A stretch of 64,000 nucleotides of DNA from CAURNT01 sp963539215 (GCA_963539215.1 CAUTJT010000005.1:40059-104058); one strand, 5' to 3'. Shown: positions 35,430 to 45,664, counted from the first letter of the stretch. Numbers and translations: made by a program. Notes: generated from the letters alone by a model not told the origin.

Positions 35430-37052
35430 ATGGAATTTCAAAAAATTATTTTTGAATTTTTAGGAGGACTAGGACTTTTCCTTTTCTGTATTAAATATAT
35501 GGGTGATGGTCTTCAAATGATAGCCGGAGATAGATTAAGACAAATATTAGACAAATATACTAATTCTCCTTTTTCTGGAGTTTTAGTAGGTATACTTGTT
35601 ACTGCACTTATTCAATCTAGTTCTGGAACATCTGTTATAGTAATAGGTCTTGTTGGTGCAGGACTTTTAAATATAAAGCAAGCTATTTCAATAATAATGG
35701 GAGCAAATATAGGTACAACTCTTACAACCTTTATAATAGGGTTTAATATAACTCATTATGCTCTTCCAATCTTATTTTTAGGAGTAGCATGTCAAACATT
35801 TGTTAAATCAAAAACAATAAATAATATAGGTAGATTGTTATTTGGGTTTGGTGGAATATTTTATGCTTTAACTTTAATGTCTGATTCAATGTATCCACTA
35901 AGAGATCTTCAATCATTTAAAGATTTAACTGTACAATTAAGTAATACGCCAATACTTGGAGTATTTGTTGGTACTGGTATTACAATGCTTGTTCAAGCTT
36001 CAAGTGCTACAATAAGTATATTACAAAATTTACATCAAGATGGATTAATTACTTTAAAAGCAACTTTACCTGTTTTATTTGGAGATAATATAGGAACTAC
36101 AATAACAGCAGTAATAGCAGTTATAGGAGCTAATTCAGATGCTAAAAGAATTGCACTTTCTCATGTATTATTTAACGTTATAGGTACAATAATTTTCTTG
36201 ATATTCTTAACACCATTTACTATGTTTATAGAAAAAATGCAAGAAATTTTACATTTAACACCAAAACTTACTATAGCATTTGCTCATGGTTCATTTAATA
36301 CTATAAATACTATATTGTTATTCCCGTTCATAGGGGTATTAGCTTATATAGTAACTAAATTAATTAAAGATGATAATGAAAAACAAGGATATATTATTAA
36401 ATACCTAGATAAAGTTTTATTAAAAACACCAGCTATAGCTTTAGGTCAAGTAAAACAAGAAATAATACACATGACAGAACTTGCTATGAAAAATTTAGTT
36501 GATTCAGTTGTTTACTTTAAAAATCATGATGAAAAATTAGCTGAAAAATTAGAAAAACATGAAGATGGAGTAAATAACTTAGATCAAGAAATAACTAAAT
36601 ATTTAACAGAACTTTCTAGAGAACATTTAAATGTTAAAGAGGGGGAAGAAATAAGTATATATTTAGATATGTGTAGAGATGTAGAAAGAATAGGAGATCA
36701 TGCTTTTGGTATAGTAAATGATGTAAAATATCAAATAAAGAAAGGATTAAAATATTCTGAAACAGCACAAAATGAAATTGATAATTTATTACAGATATCT
36801 ACAGAAATGATAAAATGTGCAATAGATGCACTTAAAAATTCTGATAAAGAAAAAGCTATAGAAGCACTTGATTTACATAATAAGATATATACTTATGAGA
36901 AAAAAGTAAGAAAAAATCATATTAAAAGAGTAAGTAATCAAGAATGTGAAATTCATTCAGGACTTTATTATATAGATTTAATTTCTCACTTTACAAGAGT
37001 ATGTGATCATGCTAGAAATATAGTTGAAAATGTATTAGAAAATAGAATGTAG
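35430..37052 (+). CDS. Na+/phosphate cotransporter (NptA/PNaS family) with PhoU-like domain
   Basis: 540 residues. About eight membrane segments hold two inverted repeats with the QSSS-type motifs (IQSSSGTSVIVIG and VQASSATISIL), the sodium/phosphate binding signature. The C-terminal 190 residues are helical and PhoU-like (DVERIGDHAFGI, RVCDHARNIVENV). Imports inorganic phosphate with sodium. RBS AGGAGG lies inside the end of pth; pepA follows by 10 bp. Confidence 0.9.
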   Translation: MEFQKIIFEFLGGLGLFLFCIKYMGDGLQMIAGDRLRQILDKYTNSPFSGVLVGILVTALIQSSSGTSVIVIGLVGAGLLNIKQAISIIMGANIGTTLTTFIIGFNITHYALPILFLGVACQTFVKSKTINNIGRLLFGFGGIFYALTLMSDSMYPLRDLQSFKDLTVQLSNTPILGVFVGTGITMLVQASSATISILQNLHQDGLITLKATLPVLFGDNIGTTITAVIAVIGANSDAKRIALSHVLFNVIGTIIFLIFLTPFTMFIEKMQEILHLTPKLTIAFAHGSFNTINTILLFPFIGVLAYIVTKLIKDDNEKQGYIIKYLDKVLLKTPAIALGQVKQEIIHMTELAMKNLVDSVVYFKNHDEKLAEKLEKHEDGVNNLDQEITKYLTELSREHLNVKEGEEISIYLDMCRDVERIGDHAFGIVNDVKYQIKKGLKYSETAQNEIDNLLQISTEMIKCAIDALKNSDKEKAIEALDLHNKIYTYEKKVRKNHIKRVSNQECEIHSGLYYIDLISHFTRVCDHARNIVENVLENRM

Positions 37053-37062
37053 GAGGAAATTT

Positions 37063-38499
37063 ATGAGTTTTAATTTTGGAAACGAATTAGTAAATGAATT
37101 AGAAGCTATTTTATTATTTGAAGGAGATAAAATAGAAAATGAAGTATTTGAAAAATTAAATAAAAAAGGTCTTTTTTCTGGAAAAGAAGGAGAAATAGTT
37201 GTTTATAGAGATCTTGAAGATAAACAAAGATATGTTTTTGTTGGTTTAGGAAAAGAAGAAGATTTAACTTTAGATAAGGTTAGAAAAATATTCTTTAAAT
37301 TTGCAAAAGAATTAGAAGCTAAAAAAGAATCAGAAGTTAAGGTATATATACCAAAATTAAATGGATTATGTACAAGAAAAACTTATGGTGCAGCTTTTGA
37401 AGGTGTACTTCATGCAAGTTATGATTTTGATAGATTCAAAAGCAAAAAGAAAGAAGAATTTGACTTAAATGTTAGATTTGATGTAGATGAAGAAAAAGAA
37501 GAAAAAGTAACAAATGAACTTATTAGAATACAAAATATTATGGAAGGAGTATTCTTTACTAGAGATTTAGTAAATCTTCCTTCAAACTATATATATCCTG
37601 AAACTTTAGCTAATATTACAAAAGAAGAATTAGAAAAATTTGGTGTAAAAGTTAAAATATATGAAGAAAAAGAAATAAAAGAATTAGGAATGGAAGCATA
37701 TTTATCAGTTGCAAGAGGATCTAGTAATAAACCTAGATTAATAGTAATGGAATATATGAATAATCCAGAAAGTACAGAAAAAATTGCCCTGGTCGGTAAA
37801 GGGGTAACTTATGATACAGGTGGATATTCAATAAAACCAAACGATGGAATGAAAACAATGTTTTGTGACATGGGTGGAGCAGGTACGGTTATAGGAACTT
37901 TATTAGCTATAGCTAAAAACAATGTTAAAACTAATGTTTATGGTGTTGTTGCTGCTTGTGAAAATTCAATAAGTGGGGATGCATACAAACCAGGAGATGT
38001 AATAGGATCTATGGCAGGAAAAACTATAGAAGTAGATAATACAGATGCAGAAGGAAGATTAACATTAGCTGATGCAGTATATTATGCTTCAACTGTTTTA
38101 AAAGTAGATAAAATAATAGATCTTGCAACATTAACAGGAGCTTGTCTTGTTGCTTTATCAGAATACTATACAGGTTCTGTAACAAATAATGAAGAATTAT
38201 TTGGAGAAATATTAGAAGCATCAAAAGAAGCAGGAGAACCAATATGGCTACTTCCAACATCTGAGGAATTTAAACAATTAAATAACTCAAGAGTTGCTGA
38301 TATTAAAAATTCAGGTGGAAGAATGGGAGGAACTATAACTGCTGGATTATTCATAGGAGAATTTGTTAATAATACACCGTGGGTACATTTAGATATAGCA
38401 GGAACAGCCTTCTTATCTAAAGCTTATGGATATTTACCAGTTGGTGCAACAGGAGTACATATTAAAACATTACATAATTATTTAGAAAGAAAAGGATAA
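37063..38499 (+). CDS. pepA: Leucyl aminopeptidase (peptidase M17)
   Basis: 478 residues, cytosolic zinc/manganese hexamer that trims N-terminal residues. Metal-binding and catalytic blocks are intact: GKGVTYDTGGYSIKP near 244-258 (Lys and Asp), DMGGAGTV, NTDAEGRLTLADA near 326-338 (signature with Asp, Glu and Arg) and TLTGACLVAL. The N-terminal domain is degenerate, as usual. Ends the pth-transporter-pepA unit at a strong terminator. Confidence 0.94.
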   Translation: MSFNFGNELVNELEAILLFEGDKIENEVFEKLNKKGLFSGKEGEIVVYRDLEDKQRYVFVGLGKEEDLTLDKVRKIFFKFAKELEAKKESEVKVYIPKLNGLCTRKTYGAAFEGVLHASYDFDRFKSKKKEEFDLNVRFDVDEEKEEKVTNELIRIQNIMEGVFFTRDLVNLPSNYIYPETLANITKEELEKFGVKVKIYEEKEIKELGMEAYLSVARGSSNKPRLIVMEYMNNPESTEKIALVGKGVTYDTGGYSIKPNDGMKTMFCDMGGAGTVIGTLLAIAKNNVKTNVYGVVAACENSISGDAYKPGDVIGSMAGKTIEVDNTDAEGRLTLADAVYYASTVLKVDKIIDLATLTGACLVALSEYYTGSVTNNEELFGEILEASKEAGEPIWLLPTSEEFKQLNNSRVADIKNSGGRMGGTITAGLFIGEFVNNTPWVHLDIAGTAFLSKAYGYLPVGATGVHIKTLHNYLERKG

Positions 38500-38526
38500 A
38501 AAAAAGAGCTTATGCTCTTTTTTTAT
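38498..38526. terminator. Terminator between pepA and mgtE
   Basis: AAAAAGAGC/GCTCTTTTT stem with TTAT loop and flanking A/T runs; it serves both convergent transcripts and slightly overlaps the mgtE stop. Confidence 0.85.
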
Positions 38527-39887
38527 ATCTTTAATATTGAAATTGCAAGTGAGAAGTAAACAAATAAACTTACAGCATCAACTAATGTTGTGATTACAGG
38601 TGATGCCATACTTGCAGGATCTATATTTAGTGCTTCTGAAATAAGAGGAAGTAAACCTCCTACAATATTTGCCAGCGTTAAAGATACTACTATAGCAAGA
38701 GATATTACTATAGCTGTATTTAAATTCATTCCAGCGTTATTAAGTAACAACAATCTTAAAATATTAACTATAAATATTATAGCACCGCATTGTAAACTTA
38801 CTAAAAACTCTTTTTTTATAATATCAAAGAAATTCTTTTTTAATGTTAAATTTTCAACTATTATAGCACGTATTACAGATGAACTTGATTGACTTCCAGC
38901 ATTTCCTGAAGTTGACATTATTACAGGAACAGAAGCAGCAAGTACAGCTACTGCACTTAATTTATCTTCAAAAGTTTGAAGTATATATCCTGTGAAAGAT
39001 CCAGAAATCATAAGAATTAAAAGCCAAGAAATACGCGATTTAACCATATCTATTATAGATGTATTCATATATGAGCCTTCTATATGATTAACCCCAACCA
39101 TTTTATGTATATCTTCTGTTGCTTCTTCAACTAATACGTCAATTACGTCATCGGCTGTTATTATTCCTATTAATTTATTTTGATCATTTAATACAGGAAT
39201 AGAGGTAATATCATATTCTTGTAACATTTTAGCCACTTCTTCTTGATCGGTATTGCTATACACATAAATATCACTTTCTTCTATCAAATCTTCAAGTAAA
39301 GTGTCATCTTGAGCAACTATTATATTTCTTAAATGAACAACACCTAAATATTTTCTAGATGCATCTCTTATATAGCATACGTTAATAGTTTCAACTAATT
39401 CAGCTTTATGTTTAATAAATTTTATAGCTTCTTCAACTGTAATATTACTACGAAGTTCAATAAAGTCAGATGACATCATATAACCAGCAGTAAATTCTTC
39501 ATAACTTAAAAGAGTGTTAATTTCTTTTCTATCTTTATCTGGAACAGAAGCAAGTATTTTTTTAATAACATTAGCTGGCATTTCTTCCATAAATTCAATA
39601 ATATCATCACTAAACATATTATTTATTATATTAAATATATCATGAGAACTTAGTATTTCTATAAGTCTTTGTTGTTTTGTTGGACTTAGATAAGAAAAAA
39701 GCTCAGCACTAATATCTTTGGGTAATATTCTAAATGTAAAGATAGATTCATTAATATCTAATTCTTCAAATATTTCTGATAAATCAACTATGTTGTATTC
39801 TGTGAATATATGTCTTATTCCATCAACATTTTTTTCTTTAATAAATTCAGGTAAAACATTAAATAATTGTTCTTTAGTATAAACCAT
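38523..39887 (-). CDS. mgtE: Magnesium transporter MgtE, second of a tandem pair
   Basis: 454 residues. N-terminal superhelical N domain, two CBS domains (about 135-255) that sense Mg2+, then five membrane helices with SGNAGSQSSSSVIRAI and the pore segment NIDPASMASPVITTLVDA. Its start codon touches the stop codon of the upstream mgtE, so the two are made together, perhaps as a heterodimer; MgtE normally works as a homodimer. Confidence 0.93.
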   Translation of the reverse strand: MVYTKEQLFNVLPEFIKEKNVDGIRHIFTEYNIVDLSEIFEELDINESIFTFRILPKDISAELFSYLSPTKQQRLIEILSSHDIFNIINNMFSDDIIEFMEEMPANVIKKILASVPDKDRKEINTLLSYEEFTAGYMMSSDFIELRSNITVEEAIKFIKHKAELVETINVCYIRDASRKYLGVVHLRNIIVAQDDTLLEDLIEESDIYVYSNTDQEEVAKMLQEYDITSIPVLNDQNKLIGIITADDVIDVLVEEATEDIHKMVGVNHIEGSYMNTSIIDMVKSRISWLLILMISGSFTGYILQTFEDKLSAVAVLAASVPVIMSTSGNAGSQSSSSVIRAIIVENLTLKKNFFDIIKKEFLVSLQCGAIIFIVNILRLLLLNNAGMNLNTAIVISLAIVVSLTLANIVGGLLPLISEALNIDPASMASPVITTLVDAVSLFVYFSLAISILKI

Positions 39888-41225
39888 CTATATCAAACCT
39901 CCTGCAACAAAAATACGAGCTAAAGTAAAGTATGTGGTAAGAGATATTGCATCACAGGCTGTTGTAAGAACAGGACCACTCATACTAGCTGGGTCAAGTT
40001 TTAAATAAAGTCCTATCATAGGTAGTATTCCACCTATTAAATTAGCTATTGTTACTATGATTAATATTGTAAGAGATACAAGTATTGCTGTTTCCCATTT
40101 AACTGAAGGCATAAATACTATTATTCTTAATGTATTAATAACAAAAAGTATACCTCCAAGAATTAAAGAATTAAATAATTCTTTTTTAATAATGCTAAAT
40201 AAGTTAGAAATTTTCATATCATCAACTATAATTCCACGAATAACCATTGCACTAGATTGGCATCCTGCATTACCTGCCGTATCCATTATCATAGGCATAA
40301 AGGCAAGTATTGAAGTTATAGCAGTTATATCACTATTTGCTGTAACTATGCTTCCTGAAACAGTTGCAGAAATCATAAGAATTAAAAGCCAAGATATTCT
40401 ACTTTTACTAATTTTAAAACTTGATTGATCTAAATAATTACCATCAGTTGGATTAATACCACTCATACGTTGTATATCTTCTGTTGTTTCAGATTCTATG
40501 ATATCTAATACGTCATCTATTGTAACTATACCAAGTATATGGTGATTATTATCCACAACAGGTAAAGCTAAAAGGTCATATTTTGACATTGTTTGTGCTA
40601 CATCTTCTTGATCATCATCTACATCAACAGAAATAACGTCTGTTTCCATAATATCTGATATTAAAGTATCATCTTTAGCAATCAAGATATCTTTCATTGA
40701 AACAAGACCTATTAATATTGAATTTTCATTAGTTACATAACAATAAGATATTGTTTCTGCAATTTTTTCTTGAGATTTAATTTTTTTCATAGCAATATAT
40801 GCACTATCATCTTCTGATATCTTAACAAAATCAGCAGACATTATAGCTCCAGCTGAATTTTCTGTATAGTTTAACTGCATATTTAACTGCATTTTTCTAC
40901 TATGAGAAGCGATTTCAAATATTTTTTCTTCAACTTCTTTATTTTCATAATCTAAAATATCTTTGATATCATCTGTATATAGATATTCTAAAAGTTCATG
41001 AAGAAAATCATTAGAAACATTTAATATTAAGTTTTCACGTAAATCTATAGAAAGATAAGGAAAAACTTCCGAGGCTTTTTCAGGACCTATTAAGTTAAAG
41101 ATTTTTAATATATCTTCGAGATTTAATTCATCCAAACTCTGGGCTAAATCGACAGAGTTTGTATCAATTAATTCTTCTTTAAGGCTTAATAAATTTCCGT
41201 TTTCTATTTCTTTTTTTAATTCCAT
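39888..41225 (-). CDS. mgtE: Magnesium transporter MgtE, first of a tandem pair
   Basis: 445 residues from the ATG at 41225, preceded by AGGAGG; an in-frame TTG at 41246 overlaps that RBS and is unlikely. Same architecture as its neighbour: N domain, CBS pair (about 135-255) and a five-helix pore with DTAGNAGCQSSAMVIRG and KLDPASMSGPVLTTACDA. The two proteins are clearly related but well diverged, so the duplication is old. Has its own consensus promoter. Confidence 0.93.
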   Translation of the reverse strand: MELKKEIENGNLLSLKEELIDTNSVDLAQSLDELNLEDILKIFNLIGPEKASEVFPYLSIDLRENLILNVSNDFLHELLEYLYTDDIKDILDYENKEVEEKIFEIASHSRKMQLNMQLNYTENSAGAIMSADFVKISEDDSAYIAMKKIKSQEKIAETISYCYVTNENSILIGLVSMKDILIAKDDTLISDIMETDVISVDVDDDQEDVAQTMSKYDLLALPVVDNNHHILGIVTIDDVLDIIESETTEDIQRMSGINPTDGNYLDQSSFKISKSRISWLLILMISATVSGSIVTANSDITAITSILAFMPMIMDTAGNAGCQSSAMVIRGIIVDDMKISNLFSIIKKELFNSLILGGILFVINTLRIIVFMPSVKWETAILVSLTILIIVTIANLIGGILPMIGLYLKLDPASMSGPVLTTACDAISLTTYFTLARIFVAGGLI

Positions 41226-41255
41226 AAAAAACCTCCTATTCTTCAAATATATATA

Positions 41256-41284
41256 ATTATATCGTATTTCCTATCATATATCAA
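41256..41284 (-). promoter_or_regulatory. Promoter for the mgtE pair
   Basis: Minus strand TTGATA, 17-bp spacer, TATAAT, about 31 bp before the ATG. No M-box-like leader fits in so short a 5' end. Confidence 0.65.
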
Positions 41285-41292
41285 TAACTATC

Positions 41293-41321
41293 TTGACTAT
41301 AATCTTAAAAAGGAGTAATAT
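41293..41321 (+). promoter_or_regulatory. Promoter for the acyltransferase-murE unit
   Basis: TTGACT (41293-41298), 17-bp spacer, TAATAT (41316-41321). Transcription would begin near 41328, giving a very short leader. Confidence 0.5.
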
Positions 41322-41338
41322 AAAGGTTAGCTTATAAA

Positions 41339-43060
41339 ATGAAAAGGAATGTTGTGGATAAAGTGAAAAGATTAAAGAGTTTAGATTTTTTAAGGGCAGT
41401 ATCATTGGTTATGATATCGTGCTATCATTGGTTCTATTTTAAAGGAACGTATATAGGAGTTATAGTGTTTTTTGCACTAAGTGGATATTTAATAACTAAT
41501 TCTTTATTAACTAAAGAATTTAGTATATGGGGAGAGTTGAAAAAAAGAGTAAGCAAAATATATCCAAGTCTTTTAATGGTTATATTAATATCTTCTATTT
41601 TTCTTTATTTTTTTAATGGAGGTTTTGAAGAAAAGTATAGATTGAGCGTAATATTTTCTATGTTAAGTTTAAATAATATATATCAAATAGTGTATAAGAT
41701 ATCATATTTTGATGGATATAATACACTATTACCATTAACTCATATATGGGCATTATCTTTACAAATGCAGGTATATATATTACTTCCAGTTATGATAAAA
41801 GGATTTAAAAAAATAAAATTATCAGATAATATAATAGCTGTAATATTTGCTATATTAAGTATTATATCTGCAGGTGTAATGGGGTATAAGTTTTATTTAG
41901 GAAGAGATTTCTCAGAAATATATTATGGAACAGATACAAGAATATTTACTTTCTTTATAAGTGCAGCAGTTGCAGCATATTATGCAAATAAGAAAGAATT
42001 AGAAGATGAACAAAAGGCAGCTATATTAATAATATCAGTTATTACATATATATTCTTGATTTTTTATGCCTTTTTCTTTGATTATCAAAGTGGGTTTAAC
42101 TATTATGGAGGATTATTTTTACTTAGTTTAGGTGTAAGCTTTATTCCAGCTCTTGCAATTAAAGTAAGAATAAAGAAAATAAGAATACCTGTAATAAGTA
42201 ATATATATGATGCTATAGCTTCTTTTGGAAGCAGAGAATATCAATACTATTTATGGCAATATCCAGTAATGATAATGATGAGAGAAATCTTTAAATGGTC
42301 AGAAATAGATTTTTATTTAAAATTTTTAATAGAAATATTAATTTTAGCACTAGTATCAGAACTTTTCTACCAAGTATTTAAAAGAAGGGAGAGATTGATG
42401 AGGAAAGCTAGTTTAATAATGTTAGTTTTAATAGCTATACTTACTTATGCGGTTCCAAATTATGAGAATAAAGATCTTGAAGAGTTAAATAAAGTTAGAG
42501 AAGAAATAAGTGAAAAAACTAAAGAAGTTGATAAAACACAAGAAGCCAAGGTAACTGAAAATGATAAAAAAGAAACTACTGAAAATACAGGAGAAAAAAA
42601 TCTTGAAAAAATAACATTTATTGGAGATTCTGTTATGGAAATGGCAAAGATAGAAATACAAAATACATATCCTAATGCAGAAGTAAATTCTAAAGTTTCA
42701 AGACAATTTTCTGAATTACCAAAGATATTAATGGCGATGGATCAACAAGGTAAATTATATAATACCGTAGTAATAGGACTTGGTACTAACGGAACTATAT
42801 CAAAAAAAGATATGGATAGAAGTTTAGAAATATTAGGGGATAGAAAAGTGTTCTTTATAAACTCTGTTGTTCCTCAATCTTGGGAAAAGAGTGTTAATGC
42901 ATTTTTAGATACGGTAGCTTCTGAAAATTCAAATGTTAAAGTAATAGATTGGTATAAAGTTGCAAAAGGGAATAAAACCATTTTCTATAAAGATGGAACA
43001 CACCCTAAGATAGATGGTGTTAAAAAATATGTTAATTTAATATCTGATTATTTAAAATAA
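41339..43060 (+). CDS. OatA/OafA-like membrane O-acyltransferase with C-terminal SGNH domain
   Basis: 573 residues. The N-terminal acyltransferase-3 domain has about ten membrane helices, starting SLDFLRAVSLVMISCYHW with the catalytic His and ALSGYLIT. A Lys/Glu/Thr-rich linker (about 375-420) leads to an extracytoplasmic SGNH esterase-fold domain: GDSV with Ser431, GLGTNG, and DGTHP with Asp552 and His555. This matches OatA-type peptidoglycan O-acetyltransferases; murE directly downstream supports a cell-wall role. The ATG at 41339 has a poor RBS; a GTG at 41354 behind AAAAGGA may be the real start. Confidence 0.85.
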   Translation: MKRNVVDKVKRLKSLDFLRAVSLVMISCYHWFYFKGTYIGVIVFFALSGYLITNSLLTKEFSIWGELKKRVSKIYPSLLMVILISSIFLYFFNGGFEEKYRLSVIFSMLSLNNIYQIVYKISYFDGYNTLLPLTHIWALSLQMQVYILLPVMIKGFKKIKLSDNIIAVIFAILSIISAGVMGYKFYLGRDFSEIYYGTDTRIFTFFISAAVAAYYANKKELEDEQKAAILIISVITYIFLIFYAFFFDYQSGFNYYGGLFLLSLGVSFIPALAIKVRIKKIRIPVISNIYDAIASFGSREYQYYLWQYPVMIMMREIFKWSEIDFYLKFLIEILILALVSELFYQVFKRRERLMRKASLIMLVLIAILTYAVPNYENKDLEELNKVREEISEKTKEVDKTQEAKVTENDKKETTENTGEKNLEKITFIGDSVMEMAKIEIQNTYPNAEVNSKVSRQFSELPKILMAMDQQGKLYNTVVIGLGTNGTISKKDMDRSLEILGDRKVFFINSVVPQSWEKSVNAFLDTVASENSNVKVIDWYKVAKGNKTIFYKDGTHPKIDGVKKYVNLISDYLK

Positions 43061-43069
43061 GGAGTATAT

Positions 43070-44494
43070 ATGGATATACAGAAGATTTTTAGTGGAATAG
43101 AGTATAGAGTTTTATGTACAGGAATTGAATTTAATGTAAATGATATACAATATGATTCAAGAAAAATTAAAGAAAATGATATATTTGTAGCATTGATTGG
43201 TAGTGAGGTTGATGGCCATTCATATATAGATAAGGCTATTGAAAATGGTGCAAAAATGTTAATCGTAGAAAGGTTAGATTTAAAATATCCAGAAGGAATA
43301 TGGGTTATTCAGGTTAATGATTTAAGAAATAATTTAGGATTTATAGCTTCTAATTATTTTGATTATCCTCAAAATAAGTTAAAAGTAATAGGAGTTACAG
43401 GTACCAATGGAAAAACTACTTCAACATATATATTAGAATCTATTCTTAAAAATTCTTCAAGAATAGGAACTACTGGATGTAGAATACTTGATAAAGAATA
43501 TCCAACAAATAATACAACACCAGAATCATTAGATTTAATAAAATTAATGGATGAAAGTGTTAAAAAAGGTGTAGAGTACTTTTTAATGGAAGTAAGCTCA
43601 CATGCTCTTTACCAAGGACGTGTAAATATGTTAATGTTTGATTCTGCAATATTTACTAATTTAACACAAGATCATTTAGATTTTCATAAAACTATGGAAA
43701 ACTACTTTCAAGCAAAAGCGTTAATATTAAATCATTTAAGAACTAATAAATTAATAGTAAATAAAGATGATATATATTGTAAAAGATTATTAAATAAATC
43801 TCAAAGTTTTTCATTGAAAGAAGATGCAGATATTACAGGAGAAATATTAGAATATACATTAAAGGGAATGAAAGTAAAAGTTAGTATATTAGGTAAAAAT
43901 TACGAGTTTGTAACTAAACTTATGGGAGAATATAATTTACAAAATATATTGGGGGTTTTACTAGTTATACAACAACAAGGTATAGATATTTATTATGCTA
44001 TAGAATGTATAAAAAATTTAAATTCTATATCTGGAAGATTTGAATTAATAGATAATGATAAAGAAATAATGGTAGTTGTGGATTATGCACACACTCCAGA
44101 TGGTTTAGAAAATATATTAGAAACATTACAAAATATGAAAAAAAATAGAATAATAACTGTATTTGGTGCAGGTGGTGATAGAGATAAAACAAAAAGACCT
44201 TTAATGGCGCAAATGGCATCTAAATATAGTGATATAGTATATATAACATCAGATAACCCAAGAACGGAAGATCCTGAAAGTATATTAGATGATGTTGAAA
44301 AAGGGATTTCAAATGTAAAATACTATAGAGAAGTTGATAGAGAAAATGCTATAAAAAAAGCAGTGCAAAATTCTGAAAAAAATGATATAATACTTATCGC
44401 TGGAAAAGGTCATGAAGATTATCAAATTATAGGTCACACTAAAATACATTTTGATGATAGAGAAATGGCAAGAAAATATTTAGGAGGTAGATAA
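43070..44494 (+). CDS. murE: UDP-MurNAc-tripeptide synthetase MurE
   Basis: 474 residues. Adds the third residue to UDP-MurNAc-L-Ala-D-Glu. Central Mur ligase ATP site GVTGTNGKTTS near 107-117, the carbamoylated Lys region DFHKTMENYFQAKALI, and the C-terminal FGAGGDRDKTKRP. The substrate motif DNPRTEDP (from residue 395) is the form seen in enzymes that add meso-diaminopimelate; fusobacteria may use lanthionine in the same slot. Nine bases after the acyltransferase, one base before the PotD-like gene. Confidence 0.94.
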   Translation: MDIQKIFSGIEYRVLCTGIEFNVNDIQYDSRKIKENDIFVALIGSEVDGHSYIDKAIENGAKMLIVERLDLKYPEGIWVIQVNDLRNNLGFIASNYFDYPQNKLKVIGVTGTNGKTTSTYILESILKNSSRIGTTGCRILDKEYPTNNTTPESLDLIKLMDESVKKGVEYFLMEVSSHALYQGRVNMLMFDSAIFTNLTQDHLDFHKTMENYFQAKALILNHLRTNKLIVNKDDIYCKRLLNKSQSFSLKEDADITGEILEYTLKGMKVKVSILGKNYEFVTKLMGEYNLQNILGVLLVIQQQGIDIYYAIECIKNLNSISGRFELIDNDKEIMVVVDYAHTPDGLENILETLQNMKKNRIITVFGAGGDRDKTKRPLMAQMASKYSDIVYITSDNPRTEDPESILDDVEKGISNVKYYREVDRENAIKKAVQNSEKNDIILIAGKGHEDYQIIGHTKIHFDDREMARKYLGGR

Positions 44495-44495
44495 A

Positions 44496-45545
44496 TTGAA
44501 AAAATTTCTATTTTTATTAACAACTATTTTAATATTGGTTGTAAGTTGTGGTTCAAAAACTGAAAATAAGGATTCAAAAGAATTGAATATTTACACATGG
44601 ACTTATTTTGTTCCTGATAAAGTTATTCAAGATTTTGAAAAAGAAACAGGAATTAAAGTTAATTTAAGTTTTTATGACAATAATGATACTATGATAGCTA
44701 AATTATTAGCTGGATCAGATCAATATGACATAGTTTCACCATCTACAGATTATGTTTCTGTAATGATAAATTCTGATTTGCTTGAAAAATTAGATAAATC
44801 AAAATTGGGTAAAACTTTTGAAAATTTTGATGAAAAATTAAATTTATTAGAAATTTCTAAAACTTATGATGAAGGATTAAATTATACTATTCCATATTCA
44901 TATATGGCAACAGGTATAACAGTAAATACAAAAGTTGTTGGTAAAGATTATCCTAAAACACCTGATATATTCTTAGAAGAAAAGTTTAAAAAGAGAATGA
45001 CTATGTTAGATGATGGACGTGAAGTTTTAGGTTTAGCTCTTCAGTATTTAGGATTTGAATCTGATAGTAAAAATCCTGATGAATTAGCAAAAGCTAAAGA
45101 AAAAATACAAAGTTGGGCTAAAAATTTATCTAAATTTGATTCAAATGCTTCAGGTAAAGGTATGGCAAGTGGAGAATTTGTTGTAGTTCATGGATATCCA
45201 GATGTTTATTATGAATTAGAAGGAAAAGGTGAAGAAGATTATGATTACTTTATTCCACAAGGAGCTATGATGTATATAGATAGTATGGCTATAACAAAAA
45301 ATTCACCAAATAAAGAAAATGCATATAAATTCTTAGAATTTTTATATAGACCAGAAAACTTTAAAGAAGTTCTTAAAGTTCTTAGAAATCCAAGTATAAT
45401 AAAAGGTGTAGAAGAAAATTCAGAAATTAAGCCTATAGTAAGTAGTGAAGAAATACTTAAAAAATCTAAATTACCAAGAGCGTTAGACGAGGAAACAAAA
45501 GAAGCTCAAGATAAGGTATGGACTGAAATTAAATCAGGTAAATAA
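44496..45545 (+). CDS. Spermidine/putrescine-binding lipoprotein (PotD-like)
   Basis: 349 residues from a TTG start at 44496; AGGAGG eight bases upstream decides it. Signal peptide with lipobox LVVSC (Cys18). The body matches the polyamine-binding family: LNIYTWTYFVPDKVIQDFEKE, SQYDIVSPSTDY-like GSDQYDIVSPSTDYV and ENAYKFLEFLYRPEN. It would deliver polyamines to a PotABC transporter, but no potABC genes are adjacent. Ends at a strong terminator. Confidence 0.87.
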   Translation: MKKFLFLLTTILILVVSCGSKTENKDSKELNIYTWTYFVPDKVIQDFEKETGIKVNLSFYDNNDTMIAKLLAGSDQYDIVSPSTDYVSVMINSDLLEKLDKSKLGKTFENFDEKLNLLEISKTYDEGLNYTIPYSYMATGITVNTKVVGKDYPKTPDIFLEEKFKKRMTMLDDGREVLGLALQYLGFESDSKNPDELAKAKEKIQSWAKNLSKFDSNASGKGMASGEFVVVHGYPDVYYELEGKGEEDYDYFIPQGAMMYIDSMAITKNSPNKENAYKFLEFLYRPENFKEVLKVLRNPSIIKGVEENSEIKPIVSSEEILKKSKLPRALDEETKEAQDKVWTEIKSGK

Positions 45546-45568
45546 AAAGTTAAATAGATAAAAATGTT

Positions 45569-45618
45569 AAAAGTCATAGTTTTTATAAATTATTTTATAC
45601 TAAACTATGACTTTTTTA
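45569..45618 (+). terminator. Terminator after the PotD-like gene
   Basis: AAAAGTCATAGTTT/AAACTATGACTTTT perfect 14-bp stem with a 19-base AT loop and T run. Confidence 0.85.
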
Positions 45619-45627
45619 TTAACTCTA

Positions 45628-45657
45628 TTGACATAAATGTTTAAATTATGGTAAACT
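45628..45657 (+). promoter_or_regulatory. Promoter for rpsF-ssb-rpsR
   Basis: TTGACA (45628-45633) with a TAAACT -10 candidate at 45652-45657 (18-bp spacer). The -10 is imperfect. Confidence 0.5.
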
Positions 45658-45664
45658 AAGAATA

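Noticed and set aside
41226..41260. M-box or other Mg2+ riboswitch before mgtE
   Set aside because: Only about 25 nt of leader separates the predicted start of transcription from the ATG.
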